Assembly: GCA_011391695.1 (NCBI GenBank)
Contig: JAABQB010000003.1
Span: 1 to 64,000, forward strand
DNA length: 64,000 nt
DNA from: Desulfobacteraceae bacterium
GTDB taxonomy: Bacteria; Desulfobacterota; Desulfobacteria; Desulfobacterales; RPRI01
Reading direction: 5' to 3'
Position numbers and translations under genes: made by a program
In this document: piece after piece, positions 32,113 to 41,764 of the stretch
How the letters are laid out: every line of letters begins with the position of its first letter
Position numbering within the stretch: the stretch's first letter is position 1
Notes under the pieces: generated by a model
What the model was told of the DNA's origin: nothing
What the model saw: the letters and a program-made list of their open reading frames with translations, nothing else
Databases searched by the model: none

Positions 32113-35025
32113 ATGTTAAAAAACATGAAACCATTATACGCAAAAGTTCCGGTATGGATTTTAATAGCCTGTTTCTTTTTATTCTGCCCCGATTTACCGG
32201 GACAAGGCCGGAATGGATATTCTCACATCCGGAGCGTATTTGCTGAGAATATAGTTTCGCGTTGGCCACACGAAGGGGGTAATCTTAAACCTGATCCGTC
32301 TGTTATTTTCGGGCATCTGCCTAACGGTTTCAGGTATGTTCTTATGGAGAACCATGAGCCTGAAGACAGGGTAAATATCAGCCTTAATGTTCAGGCAGGA
32401 TCGATGTTTGAAGAAAACGGGCAGGAAGGTCTGGCGCACTATCTTGAGCATATGCTCTTTTGCGGCTCAACCCATTTCGGGCCCGGAGAACTCGTAAAAT
32501 ATTTTCAGGATATGGGCATGAAGTTCGGACCTGATGCAAATGCACATACGGGATTTTATGAAACAGTTTATGATATTCTCCTTCCCGACGGAAAAAAAGA
32601 GAGCCTTGATAAAGGATTTCTTATTGCGGAAGATTTCGCAAAAGGAGCTCTTTTGCTTGATTCGGAAGTCGACAGGGAAAGACGGGTAATACTGGCGGAA
32701 AAAAGATCAAGGGATTCAGCATCCTACCGGACTTTTGTTTCGACCATGAAATTTAAGTTCCCTGATTCAAAAATATCCAGAAGATTTCCCATTGGTGTTG
32801 AAGAAGTGCTTGAATCAATGACACCGGCGCAACTCAAGGATTTCTATAAGACATGGTATAGTCCCGAAAATATCATTCTTGTAATGGTCGGGGATTTTGA
32901 TCTCAAAACGGCAGTATCCCTTATAGAGAAGAGATTTTCCGGATTTTCTCCGAAAGCCGGGATAAAACCTTCCCCGTCATTTGGGGAAATTGAACATGAA
33001 GGAGTGAAGGCTTTTTACCATTATGAAAAAGAAGCGGGCAATACCTCTGTAAGTATTGAGTCGGTTGAGAAGACCGGAATAGAGAACGAGACTTCTGAAA
33101 CACTCAGAAATCATTTTATCGCTGAAATTGCCGACAGAATTGTCCAGAACAGGCTTGATACAACCGTAAGAAAAAAAAAGGCCCCTTTTACATCGGCATC
33201 AATCGGGTCCGGTTATTCAATGCGCCGCATAAGATATGCCGAAATTTCGGCCGAATCCAACCCATCAAATTGGGAAGAATCCCTTCGGGTTATTGATGAG
33301 ACGCTAAGACAGGCATTGTCGTTCGGCTTCACTCAGCCGGAATATGAAAGGGTAAAAAAGGATGTCACGGCAATGCTCGATAACGCGGTCAAGCAGGCGT
33401 CCACACGTGACAGCCAGATTCTGGCCAATGAAATAATATGGAGCTTAAATAATAATAAAGTACTCCGGTCCCCTTTGCAGGAAAAAGAATTTTACTCATC
33501 TGTCTTGGAATCAATCGATATAAAAACCCTCCACAATTCATTCATAGATACATGGAAGGCTTCTCACAGGCTTGTAATCATAACAGGCAATGCCGTTATT
33601 AAAGGAGACGTTGCGCCGGAAGAACTGATAACAAAAGCATACAGGGAAAGCGCCCAAAAAGCGGTGTCAAAACCTGTTGAAAACAAGCCGGTTTTATTCC
33701 CTTATCTTCCTGAGCCGGGGGTAAAAGGCATAATTAAAGCAAGAAAGGAGTTTACCGATCTTGGAATTGTTCAGATTGACTTTGAAAACAGAGTGCGCCT
33801 GAATCTGAAAAAAACCGATTTTGAAGCAAATGAAATCCGGGTCAATCTCTCTTTCGGACATGGGAGATCAGGAGAGTCCGCTGATCTTGAGGGTATTTCA
33901 GAGCTTTCGGAAGCAGTGATAAATGAAAGCGGGCTTGGTGAGCTTGATAAGGATGAAATGGAAAAGGCGCTCGCAGGAAAAAGCGCCAGGGTTGATTTCT
34001 CTGTGGATGACGGACGCTTTCTTTTTAAGGGAAGGACGGTATCGGATGAGGCCGGCCTCCTTTTCCAGCTTCTGTATGCCCATCTTATGGATCCCGGATA
34101 CAGGGAAGAGGCCTATCTGCTTTCTTTGGAACGGTTTGATCAGAAATACAAGGAGCTTTCACGTTCAATAGACGGGGCAATGACGCTTTCAGGCGAACGC
34201 TTTCTTGCAGGAGGAGACCACCGTTTCAGTTTCCCATCGCCCGAAAAGCTGAAGATGTTATCGCTTGATCAAGTCAGAGCATGGATTGATCCGCAAATAA
34301 AGAATGATCCGGTTGAAATTTCAGTGGTTGGTGATTTTGAAGAAGAAAAGGTGATTGAACTTGTCTCTTTATACTTCGGAAGCCTTCCTGAAAAATCAAA
34401 AGAATCTATGCTCAAAACGGCCGGAGTTCCGGTTTTCCCTTCAGCAAAATCTCTTGAAATCAATGTTGAAACCGAGGATCCCAAGAGCATTATATTTGTA
34501 GCATATCCGACTGAAGATATATGGAATATCGGCAGGACAAGGCGTTTTAATGTGCTGGGGGAAATAGTTTCCGAAAAGATACGTGAAGAGATAAGAGAAA
34601 GCATGGGAGCTGCTTACTCATATTCGGCTTACAACAATCCGAGCCGTGCATATCCCGGATACGGGATATTTTACACAGAAGCTTCAGTAAGTCCAAAAAA
34701 ATCTTCTGATGTGGAAAAGAGGATAAAAAATATAGTTTCAGATGTCGTAAAAAACGGAATTACAGACGGTGAGCTGAAAAGAGCCCTTGACCCTGTTCTG
34801 ACAACTGTAAAGGATATGCTGCGAAAAAACAATTACTGGCTTAAGAGCGTTTTAACCGAATCGGTACGGTATCCGCAGCAGATTGAATGGTGCAGAACCA
34901 TAAAAAAGGATTATGAATCAATAACTGCGGGTGAACTTACCGAGCTTGCAGGAAAATATCTTGATAATACAAAGGCTGCATCTATTATAATAAAGCCGGT
35001 AAAATTATCTGAAAAGAAACCATAA
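32113..35025 (+). CDS. M16 family (insulinase/PqqL-type) zinc metallopeptidase
   Basis: 970-aa periplasmic peptidase with two tandem M16 halves. After an N-terminal hydrophobic signal segment (VPVWILIACFFLFCPDLPG), the first half has the inverted zinc motif HYLEHMLF (HxxEH) with the downstream Glu in LDSEVDRERRVILAEK. The second half is the noncatalytic partner, with the family RAL/Tyr-like region EEIRESMGAAYSYSAY. It likely degrades peptides or misfolded proteins in the periplasm. ATG 32113 and ATG 32125 are both possible starts with weak ribosome binding sites. The gene is monocistronic. Confidence 0.88.
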   Translation: MLKNMKPLYAKVPVWILIACFFLFCPDLPGQGRNGYSHIRSVFAENIVSRWPHEGGNLKPDPSVIFGHLPNGFRYVLMENHEPEDRVNISLNVQAGSMFEENGQEGLAHYLEHMLFCGSTHFGPGELVKYFQDMGMKFGPDANAHTGFYETVYDILLPDGKKESLDKGFLIAEDFAKGALLLDSEVDRERRVILAEKRSRDSASYRTFVSTMKFKFPDSKISRRFPIGVEEVLESMTPAQLKDFYKTWYSPENIILVMVGDFDLKTAVSLIEKRFSGFSPKAGIKPSPSFGEIEHEGVKAFYHYEKEAGNTSVSIESVEKTGIENETSETLRNHFIAEIADRIVQNRLDTTVRKKKAPFTSASIGSGYSMRRIRYAEISAESNPSNWEESLRVIDETLRQALSFGFTQPEYERVKKDVTAMLDNAVKQASTRDSQILANEIIWSLNNNKVLRSPLQEKEFYSSVLESIDIKTLHNSFIDTWKASHRLVIITGNAVIKGDVAPEELITKAYRESAQKAVSKPVENKPVLFPYLPEPGVKGIIKARKEFTDLGIVQIDFENRVRLNLKKTDFEANEIRVNLSFGHGRSGESADLEGISELSEAVINESGLGELDKDEMEKALAGKSARVDFSVDDGRFLFKGRTVSDEAGLLFQLLYAHLMDPGYREEAYLLSLERFDQKYKELSRSIDGAMTLSGERFLAGGDHRFSFPSPEKLKMLSLDQVRAWIDPQIKNDPVEISVVGDFEEEKVIELVSLYFGSLPEKSKESMLKTAGVPVFPSAKSLEINVETEDPKSIIFVAYPTEDIWNIGRTRRFNVLGEIVSEKIREEIRESMGAAYSYSAYNNPSRAYPGYGIFYTEASVSPKKSSDVEKRIKNIVSDVVKNGITDGELKRALDPVLTTVKDMLRKNNYWLKSVLTESVRYPQQIEWCRTIKKDYESITAGELTELAGKYLDNTKAASIIIKPVKLSEKKP

Positions 35026-35326
35026 TAATAATTGACTTGTGAAACTCTATTTTCTCACAAAGGCACAAAGAACACCAAGAAAATATTATTTTAATGAGCC
35101 GATTTCAAAAGTATGTTTCCCCTCCCTCGACGGGAGGGGATTAAGGGGAGGGTGATGTAAAACTCATTGATAATTGTTGTTTTTCCCCCTCACCCTAACC
35201 CTCTCCCGCAAGGGGAGATGGGATTTTTGAGACTTTTGCAATTGGCTCACTATTTTATTTATTGCTCCGTTTTTTATTGTCTGCTAATAGCGCAACCCGT
35301 AATAAAAACGAAAGGATCATAATATA
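35026..35326. repeat. intergenic palindromic repeats between the peptidase and resB
   Basis: Two repeat types occur. CACAAAGGCACAAAGAACAC (35056-35075) is the same unit seen as an inverted pair at 60146-60226. CCCCTCCC/GGGAGGGG (35119-35139), GGGGAGGGTGA and the CCCTCACCCTAACCCTCTCC block (35186-35205) form nested inverted repeats of a kind widespread in proteobacterial spacers. No gene is seen. Confidence 0.75.
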
Positions 35327-36709
35327 ATGAAAAACAACAAGGTTTCCAGCAATCCTGTTGACGGATTATGGAAATTTTTTGCATCTGTAAAATTAACGGT
35401 CATGTTACTGCTAACCCTGGCGGTTACTTCTATCATCGGTACTGTTATTCCGCAGAATGAAAATCCGGCTGCATATATCCACGAATACGGACAATTTCTT
35501 TACAGGATATTCAAGCTTCTCAATATATTCGACATGTATCATTCATGGTGGTTCCAATTCCTGATATTTTTTCTGACCATAAATATAGTTGTATGTTCAA
35601 TCGAACGCCTCTCTGCAACATGGAAGACGGTTTTTACGAAAACCCCTTCTTTCGATATTGTGCGGTTTAAGAACTCGTTCAAGGAGGAGTTTTTCGATAA
35701 TCATAGTCCGGAAGAGCTCAAATCGGGGTTCCTGCCTGTTGTCTCAAAATCTTTCGGATACGCCAGGATTGAAGAAACTGAAAAGGGATTTGTTATTTTT
35801 GCCGAAAAAGGACGCTGGACCCGGTTTGGTGTTTATGGGGTGCATTTAAGCGTGATATTGCTACTTATCGGCGGGTTAATAGGCTCGTTTTTCGGATTTG
35901 AAGGTTCTGTAAATATTCCTGAAGGAGAAAGCGTAAAGAGCATTATATTGAGAAATACAGGCAAAGAAGAGCCCCTTGATTTTGAAATACAATGCGTTGA
36001 TTTCAGCGTAAGCTTCTATGAGTCTGGAACTCCAAAGGAATATCGTTCAAAACTTATTATTCTTGAGAATGGAAAACCGGTTATACAAAAAGAGATTATC
36101 GTTAATGATCCTCTCAGGTACAGGGGTATCAATATTTTCCAGTCAAGTTACGGAAACGTAAGACCTGAAAAAGTGGATCTTAATTTTACAAACCGTGAAA
36201 CCGGAATGATATACAGAAAAAATGCGGCAATAGGAGAAGAGATAGATCTTCCGGAAGCGCAGGGGAAATTCGTTATCAGGGAATACACCAGTTCATTTAA
36301 TTTCAGAGGACATAATCTTGGTGAGGCGTTTTTGGGGATTCTGACCCCGCCGAACGGAGACCCTGCCGAACTGGTGATACCAATTAATTATCCCTCTTTC
36401 GATAAGATGAGAAAAGATGATCTGATCATTTCTGTTGAAAGCTCCAAACGGAGATATTACACGGGGTTGCAGGTGACAAAAGACCCGGGAGTTCCTCTGG
36501 TTTATGCCGGTTTTATACTAATGATTTTAGGATGTTTAGTCGCTTTTTTCACCTCTCATCAAAAGATTTGTGTTGAAGTTGTGAAAAAAGGGGGAAAAAG
36601 CAGGGTCATGGTTGCCGGAATCGCCAATAAGAACAAAATGGGTATGCAGGCGAGAACACAAAGAATTTCCAAGCTTTTGTCTGAAAAAGCAGGTATATTA
36701 AAAGGATGA
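35327..36709 (+). CDS. resB: cytochrome c biogenesis protein ResB (System II)
   Basis: 460-aa membrane component of System II cytochrome c maturation, which moves heme to the periplasm and attaches it to CxxCH motifs. Family marks are the N-terminal FASVKLTVMLLLTLAVTSIIG, GTVIPQNENPAAY, the second and third helices (WWFQFLIFFLTINIVVCSIERL, VHLSVILLLIGGLIGSFFGFEG), a long periplasmic beta-rich domain and a final helix (VYAGFILMILGCLVAFFTSHQ). It overlaps ccsB by 4 bp. Its presence next to the multiheme cytochrome gene qrcA is functionally consistent. Confidence 0.93.
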   Translation: MKNNKVSSNPVDGLWKFFASVKLTVMLLLTLAVTSIIGTVIPQNENPAAYIHEYGQFLYRIFKLLNIFDMYHSWWFQFLIFFLTINIVVCSIERLSATWKTVFTKTPSFDIVRFKNSFKEEFFDNHSPEELKSGFLPVVSKSFGYARIEETEKGFVIFAEKGRWTRFGVYGVHLSVILLLIGGLIGSFFGFEGSVNIPEGESVKSIILRNTGKEEPLDFEIQCVDFSVSFYESGTPKEYRSKLIILENGKPVIQKEIIVNDPLRYRGINIFQSSYGNVRPEKVDLNFTNRETGMIYRKNAAIGEEIDLPEAQGKFVIREYTSSFNFRGHNLGEAFLGILTPPNGDPAELVIPINYPSFDKMRKDDLIISVESSKRRYYTGLQVTKDPGVPLVYAGFILMILGCLVAFFTSHQKICVEVVKKGGKSRVMVAGIANKNKMGMQARTQRISKLLSEKAGILKG

Positions 36710-37551
36710 ATATAATGGATAGTTCAAATTTATTGTCGATAACAACGTTCATATACGGCCTTGCCGCTTTTTTTTACATTTTTTCATTTGTTTTTAAAAA
36801 ACCCTTTGCAGGCAGGCTGGGAACATGGACTTCTCTGGCCGGAGTTTCCGGAAATATTGCCGGCATAATATTAAGATGGGTTGAATCGTACAGACTGGGA
36901 ATCGGACATGCTCCGCTGTCAAATTTATATGAATCGCTTGTTTTCTTTTCACTCGTAATCATGGTTATATATCTTGTAATTGAAAGGAGTTATTCGAACC
37001 GGATAATCGGAGCCTTCACAACGCCGATAGCCTTTCTATCAATGGCCTACGCCTCACTTTCTCCGAATATAAGCGATAGAATCCAGCCTCTTGTGCCGGC
37101 ATTGAAAAGCAACTGGCTTATTGCGCATGTAATTTCATGTTTTATCGGATACGCTGCATTTGCGATTGCTTTCGGTTTGAGCATTATGCTCCTTTTAAAA
37201 CAAAAAGATGAAAAAAATGAAAATCCTTTTCTTAAAGTATTTCCGGATTTTAAAATCCTGGATGAACTGTCCCACCAGATGATAATGTTTGGTTTTCTGT
37301 TTCTTTCAGCTGGAATTATCACCGGTGCAGTCTGGGCAAATTCGGCATGGGGCCGTTACTGGGGCTGGGATCCCAAGGAAACATGGTCTCTTATCACCTG
37401 GTTTGTTTACGCAACTCTGCTTCATGCGAGGTTTACGCGGGGTTGGCAGGGTAAACGACTTGCTTATCTTTCCATAATAGGTTTCAGCGCGGTTCTTTTT
37501 ACATATTTCGGGGTAAATTTGCTTCCCGGACTGCATAGTTACGGACAGTGA
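36706..37551 (+). CDS. ccsB: cytochrome c biogenesis protein CcsB/ResC (heme-handling WWD protein)
   Basis: 281-aa polytopic protein, partner of ResB. The heme-binding WWD domain WGRYWGWDPKETWSLITW is intact, and conserved His occur in LIAHVISCFIGYA and TLLHARFTRGW. About eight hydrophobic helices are visible. The ATG overlaps the resB stop; a second ATG at 36715 is possible. The gene is followed by a repeat-rich gap before the qrc operon. Confidence 0.94.
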   Translation: MNIMDSSNLLSITTFIYGLAAFFYIFSFVFKKPFAGRLGTWTSLAGVSGNIAGIILRWVESYRLGIGHAPLSNLYESLVFFSLVIMVIYLVIERSYSNRIIGAFTTPIAFLSMAYASLSPNISDRIQPLVPALKSNWLIAHVISCFIGYAAFAIAFGLSIMLLLKQKDEKNENPFLKVFPDFKILDELSHQMIMFGFLFLSAGIITGAVWANSAWGRYWGWDPKETWSLITWFVYATLLHARFTRGWQGKRLAYLSIIGFSAVLFTYFGVNLLPGLHSYGQ

Positions 37552-37908
37552 TTTTTGACGGCTTCTTAAAAAGCTAAAATCCCGTCACTCCCGTGAAAAC
37601 GGGAGTCCAGAACTAATCGAAAAAACTGGATTCCCGCTTTCGCGGGAATGACATAAAAAGGCAAATTTTGACTTTTTACTGGAGCATCATTTTTCCTTGA
37701 CAAGAACAAGAACACGGGTTAAACAGTCGCTGATTTGTTTTCCATCCATGGTCTTGGTTATTACATATTTTTTGGCAGGGCAAACGGCTTTACGTCTTTC
37801 CAGTTAAAGGAAAAGATATAAATTTCCTGTCTTTGTTAGTTAAAGGTTGATTAACGTTTGTTTTAGCGGTTTTAGTGTATTTATTAACCACAGCATGACG
37901 GAGTTTCC
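37552..37908. repeat. 357-bp intergenic region with composite hairpin repeats
   Basis: From 37558 it starts with GACGGCTTCTTAAAAAG, the same end as the repeat at 59604. It then carries two hairpins, ACTCCCGTGAAAACGGGAGT and ATTCCCGCTTTCGCGGGAAT, before TTGACTTTTTACTGGAGCATC near 37690. The remaining 200 bp lead into qrcA, where AT-rich sequence probably holds the operon promoter. No gene is seen. Confidence 0.7.
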
Positions 37909-38622
37909 ATGAGTAAACCAGATGATAAAACTACAGGAATATCTGCAGACACGGACAGCACTGAAGCTGAAGTGTCATCTGCGGGGGGCATTGCAAAAGG
38001 TCAGGGAGATGAAGTCGGCGGATTTGTTATCCTCTTCTTCATTATCGGTTTTGTTGCAAGTCTTATTATCGGATGGGTAGTTTTTCCGAAACTTCTTTAT
38101 TCCCAGAAAACACAGCCGATTGACTTTAACCATGCTCTTCATCTTGAGGCAGTCAGTGATGGATGTGAAAGCTGCCATATCTTCCGCGATGATGGAACTT
38201 TTGCCGGTGTTCCAGGCAATGCTCAATGCAGTGACTGCCATCAGGAAGTGCAGGGAGACAGCCCGGAAGAGAAAAAATTTGTCGAGGAGTATGTTGCCAA
38301 AGAAAGGGAAGTCCCCTGGCTTATTTATTCAAAACAACCTGACTGCGTATTTTTCTCCCATGCCGCCCATGTAAAAAAGGCGAAAATGGAGTGCGTAACC
38401 TGCCATGGACCAATCGGTGAATCAACCAGCCTGAAAGTTTATGAGGAGAACAGGCTTACCGGATACAGCCGCGATATCTGGGGAAAGAATATTGCCGGAG
38501 TAAAGAGAGAAACGTGGGACAGGATGAAGATGGATGATTGCGCGGAATGCCACGAAAAGGCAGCCGGCAAAAAGTCAAGCGTTCAGACAGATAAAGAAGC
38601 ATGTTTTGTATGCCATAAATAA
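37909..38622 (+). CDS. qrcA: multiheme cytochrome c subunit of the Qrc complex
   Basis: 237-aa membrane-anchored periplasmic cytochrome c that takes electrons from periplasmic hydrogenase or formate dehydrogenase cytochromes and feeds Qrc. One hydrophobic helix (FVILFFIIGFVASLIIGWVV) follows an acidic N-terminal tail. Five heme motifs are visible: CESCH, CSDCH, CVTCH, CAECH and CFVCH. The D. vulgaris QrcA is described as hexaheme, so one site is absent or atypical here. Extra His (FNHALH, FFSHAAH) can serve as distal ligands. It is first in an operon with qrcB, qrcC and qrcD. Confidence 0.9.
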   Translation: MSKPDDKTTGISADTDSTEAEVSSAGGIAKGQGDEVGGFVILFFIIGFVASLIIGWVVFPKLLYSQKTQPIDFNHALHLEAVSDGCESCHIFRDDGTFAGVPGNAQCSDCHQEVQGDSPEEKKFVEEYVAKEREVPWLIYSKQPDCVFFSHAAHVKKAKMECVTCHGPIGESTSLKVYEENRLTGYSRDIWGKNIAGVKRETWDRMKMDDCAECHEKAAGKKSSVQTDKEACFVCHK

Positions 38623-38679
38623 ATTGGATTGAACCATATTAAAAGTTCGTTCGTTTTTCAGGTTTAAGGGGAAGAATCA

Positions 38680-40887
38680 ATGAAAATAGACAGAAGATGT
38701 TTTTTGTCACTTGGAATTGGTGGCGCTGCCGGTATAGCTCTTTCACCATTACCCTGGAAGCTGGCGGATGACAGCGCCATATGGACACAGATGTGGCCCT
38801 GGACTCCTGTCCCTGCGGATGGTGAAGTAACTTATGTGAAATCAGCATGCACGCTTTGCCCCGGCGGGTGCGGGATCTCTGTTCGCAAGGTTGGAAACAG
38901 GGCTGTCAAGATAGAGGGAATAGAAGGACATCCTGTAAATGATGGCGGGATTTGCCCCCTGGGTCTTTCGGGTCTTCAGCTTCTGTATGGTCCGACACGT
39001 GTTAAGTCTCCTCTGAAGAGGACCGGCGAGAGGGGAGAGGGGAAATGGGAAAAAATATCCTGGGAAGAAGCTATTACAGAAGTTTCAAAAAAACTGGGTG
39101 ATCTCAGGGGAAAGGGAGAATCCGACTCCGTTGCATGCATTTCAGGTTCTGATAAAGGTACGGTGCCGGCACTTTTTAAGAGATTCATGTCCGTGTTCGG
39201 GTCTCCGAATTTTATGAGGATGCCGTCGATTCAGGACTCTTATGAGATTGCCAATAATGTTTCAATGGGATTTATTGCCCAGTCCGGCTTTGATCTGGAA
39301 AAAGCCGATTTTGTCTTAAGTTTTGGAAGCGGATTGATTGAGGGCTGGGGATCGCCTGTTCGAATGATAAGAGCAAACAGTTCCTGGCGCAAGGCAGGCG
39401 TTAAAGTTGTCCAGGTTGAACCCCGCCTTTCGAACACCGCCGCCAAATCCGACAAGTGGATTCCGGTTAATCCCGGAACCGAATACGCTCTTGCTCTTGG
39501 TCTTGCTCATGTTATTATCAGAGAGTCACTTTACCGGAAGGATTTTGTTCAGGCCGGAGCTTTAGGATTTATCAGGTTCAGGGATCTTATCCTTTCAAGC
39601 TATTCTCCTGAGAGTGTGGAAAAAATAACAGGAGTAAAAAAAGAGACAATAGAATCTTTGGCAGCGGATTTTGCTAAGTCGGAAAGACCGATTGCGATCT
39701 GCGGCAGAGGTCAGGGAAAAGCCCAGAGCTCTCTTGGAGAGTTGCTCGCTGTTCAGGCATTAAATGCTCTTGCAGGGAATATAGGCAGAGAAGGCGGAGT
39801 TTTTGCGGTTAATGATCCAGCATACATTGCCTGGCCTGCATATCAGGCTGATGAAACTGCTGCTGCCGGAATTAAAAAAGAGCGGATCGACGGGGCCGGG
39901 AGCGTAAAATACGGATTCGCAAAAAGCCTTACCAACAGGTTCGCCGGAGCTGTTAATTCAGGGGCTCCCGTAAGTCTTCTTTTTGTTCTGGAATCAAATC
40001 CGCTATATTCATTGCCTGATACAAAAGCCGTAAAAGATGCTTTCAAGAAGATTCCTTTCATTGTAAGCTTCTCATCTTTCATGGATGATACCGCATTGAA
40101 TTCGGACATCATTCTGCCAAACCATGTCTATCTTGAACGTTATGAAGATGTTCCGGCGACTGCCGGCCTTTCAAAACCGGTCGTCAGCCTTGCAAGACCT
40201 GTTGTCAGCCCCCAATTCAACACGAAGCATGCGGGGGATGTCATCATTCTTATTGCAAAAGAGATGGGTTCGCCTGTTGCAGACGCCTTTCCGTGGGATG
40301 ATTATCAGGCATGCCTTGAAGGAACAGCGGGAGATAAGTGGAAGATTCTGAACGAAGAAGGCTTCAGTTCTGATCCGGCATTTACCGCCCAGGTTGTTAA
40401 TACTTTTCCCGGAAAATTTGATATTTCGGGCGGAATTCCCGATTTTACAATTCTCTTTGCCTCTGTAAGTCACGAAGGAGACCCCAAGGCTTATCCTCTG
40501 TTTCTAATGCCGTATGATTCATTCAGGATTGCCAGCGGATACATTGGCGACCCGCCTTTTGTAATAAAAACCGTTGAAGATACGGTTCTTAAGGGAAAGG
40601 ATATTCTTGTTGAGATAAATCCGGCAACAGCCAAGGCGAACGGACTTTCTGCCGGAAGTTATGCCACTCTCAAAACACCAAAGGGAAGCGCAAGGGTTAA
40701 AATAAATCTGTTCGAGGGAATCATGCCCGGTCTTGTGGCCATGCCAAGGGGCCTTGGCCATACCGCGTATGACAATTATCTTGCCGGCAAGGGAATAAAT
40801 GTCAATGAACTTATCGGAACGGTGGAAGATCCTGCTTCCGGACTTGATGCGGCCTGGGGAATCCGGGCCAATCTGATCAAAGCCTAA
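38680..40887 (+). CDS. qrcB: molybdopterin-oxidoreductase-like subunit QrcB
   Basis: 735-aa periplasmic protein of the CISM/molybdopterin oxidoreductase family. In Qrc this subunit lacks an active Mo site and acts as an electron-transfer scaffold. A Tat-like N-terminus (DRRCFLSLGIGGAAG) precedes the Fe-S motif CTLCPGGCGISVR with the fourth Cys in GGICPLGLSG. Conserved domain segments include AICGRGQGKAQSSLGELLAV and LPNHVYLERYEDVPAT, and a C-terminal dinucleotide-binding-like beta domain is present. Gene order qrcABCD supports the assignment over a polysulfide or thiosulfate reductase, although the family alone would not. Confidence 0.88.
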   Translation: MKIDRRCFLSLGIGGAAGIALSPLPWKLADDSAIWTQMWPWTPVPADGEVTYVKSACTLCPGGCGISVRKVGNRAVKIEGIEGHPVNDGGICPLGLSGLQLLYGPTRVKSPLKRTGERGEGKWEKISWEEAITEVSKKLGDLRGKGESDSVACISGSDKGTVPALFKRFMSVFGSPNFMRMPSIQDSYEIANNVSMGFIAQSGFDLEKADFVLSFGSGLIEGWGSPVRMIRANSSWRKAGVKVVQVEPRLSNTAAKSDKWIPVNPGTEYALALGLAHVIIRESLYRKDFVQAGALGFIRFRDLILSSYSPESVEKITGVKKETIESLAADFAKSERPIAICGRGQGKAQSSLGELLAVQALNALAGNIGREGGVFAVNDPAYIAWPAYQADETAAAGIKKERIDGAGSVKYGFAKSLTNRFAGAVNSGAPVSLLFVLESNPLYSLPDTKAVKDAFKKIPFIVSFSSFMDDTALNSDIILPNHVYLERYEDVPATAGLSKPVVSLARPVVSPQFNTKHAGDVIILIAKEMGSPVADAFPWDDYQACLEGTAGDKWKILNEEGFSSDPAFTAQVVNTFPGKFDISGGIPDFTILFASVSHEGDPKAYPLFLMPYDSFRIASGYIGDPPFVIKTVEDTVLKGKDILVEINPATAKANGLSAGSYATLKTPKGSARVKINLFEGIMPGLVAMPRGLGHTAYDNYLAGKGINVNELIGTVEDPASGLDAAWGIRANLIKA

Positions 40888-40906
40888 TTAAGAGCATGAG
40901 GTTCTG

Positions 40907-41686
40907 ATGAAAGAAGAACAAAATCACGAAAAAGCCAAACGATTTGGAATGGTCATCGATCTGGACAAGTGTACCGGTTGCGGAGCCTGTATGGTTGCCT
41001 GTATGTCTGAAAACAACGTACCTTTCAAGGAAGATGAGTCGAAGAAGCTGGACAGCATCACCTGGTTGCGCGTTTACAAGCTGACAAACGGAAAACCGTT
41101 TCCCGACGCCGAAATCTGCTATCTTCCCAGACCCTGTCAGCACTGCGGAGGAAAAGGGGACCATGGCCATTCGCCATGCGTCTCTGTGTGCCCCGCAACC
41201 GCGACCGATTACAGCAACGATACCGGTATTGTCAGCCAGATTTATACAAGGTGTTTCGGATGCAGGTATTGCATGGCGGCATGCCCTTATCATGCCAGGT
41301 ACTTTAACTGGTGGGACCCTGTATGGCCGGATGGTATGGAGAAATATTTAAGCCCTAACGTTTCAGTGCGCATGAGGGGCATTGTTGAAAAATGCAGCTT
41401 CTGTTTTCACAGGTATCAGATTGCAATGGAGAAGGCTCATTACGAAGGTCGCGGTGAGTTGGAAGAGAATGAATACCAGACGGCATGCACTCAGGCATGT
41501 CCGGCCAATGCCATTACTTTCGGAGATCTCAATAATCCGGGACATGCGGTTCATGAACTGAAAAAAGATAAGAACGCATTCCGTCTTCTTGAAAGGCTTC
41601 AGACGAATACCAAGGTGTATTACATCTCGAGCAGGGAATGGGTAAGACGGGCAGGCGATAATTATCTCGAAAAGGAAAAAAAGTAA
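40907..41686 (+). CDS. qrcC: ferredoxin-like iron-sulfur subunit QrcC
   Basis: 259-aa Fe-S relay subunit. Four Cys groups are visible: CTGCGACMVAC, CQHCGGKGDHGHSPCVSVC, CFGCRYCMAAC and CSFCF with CTQACPANA, as in DmsB/NrfC/PsrB-type proteins. It has no signal peptide, as expected for export in complex with the Tat-signal subunit QrcB. It starts 19 bp after qrcB. Electrons should pass from hemes through these clusters to the quinone site in QrcD. Confidence 0.92.
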   Translation: MKEEQNHEKAKRFGMVIDLDKCTGCGACMVACMSENNVPFKEDESKKLDSITWLRVYKLTNGKPFPDAEICYLPRPCQHCGGKGDHGHSPCVSVCPATATDYSNDTGIVSQIYTRCFGCRYCMAACPYHARYFNWWDPVWPDGMEKYLSPNVSVRMRGIVEKCSFCFHRYQIAMEKAHYEGRGELEENEYQTACTQACPANAITFGDLNNPGHAVHELKKDKNAFRLLERLQTNTKVYYISSREWVRRAGDNYLEKEKK

Positions 41687-41764
41687 TCCGGCAGTAATAA
41701 TGGATGAAAATTTGATGCCATATAATATTTTAAGTAACTGCAGAAATTGAGGAGTAAGGAACAT

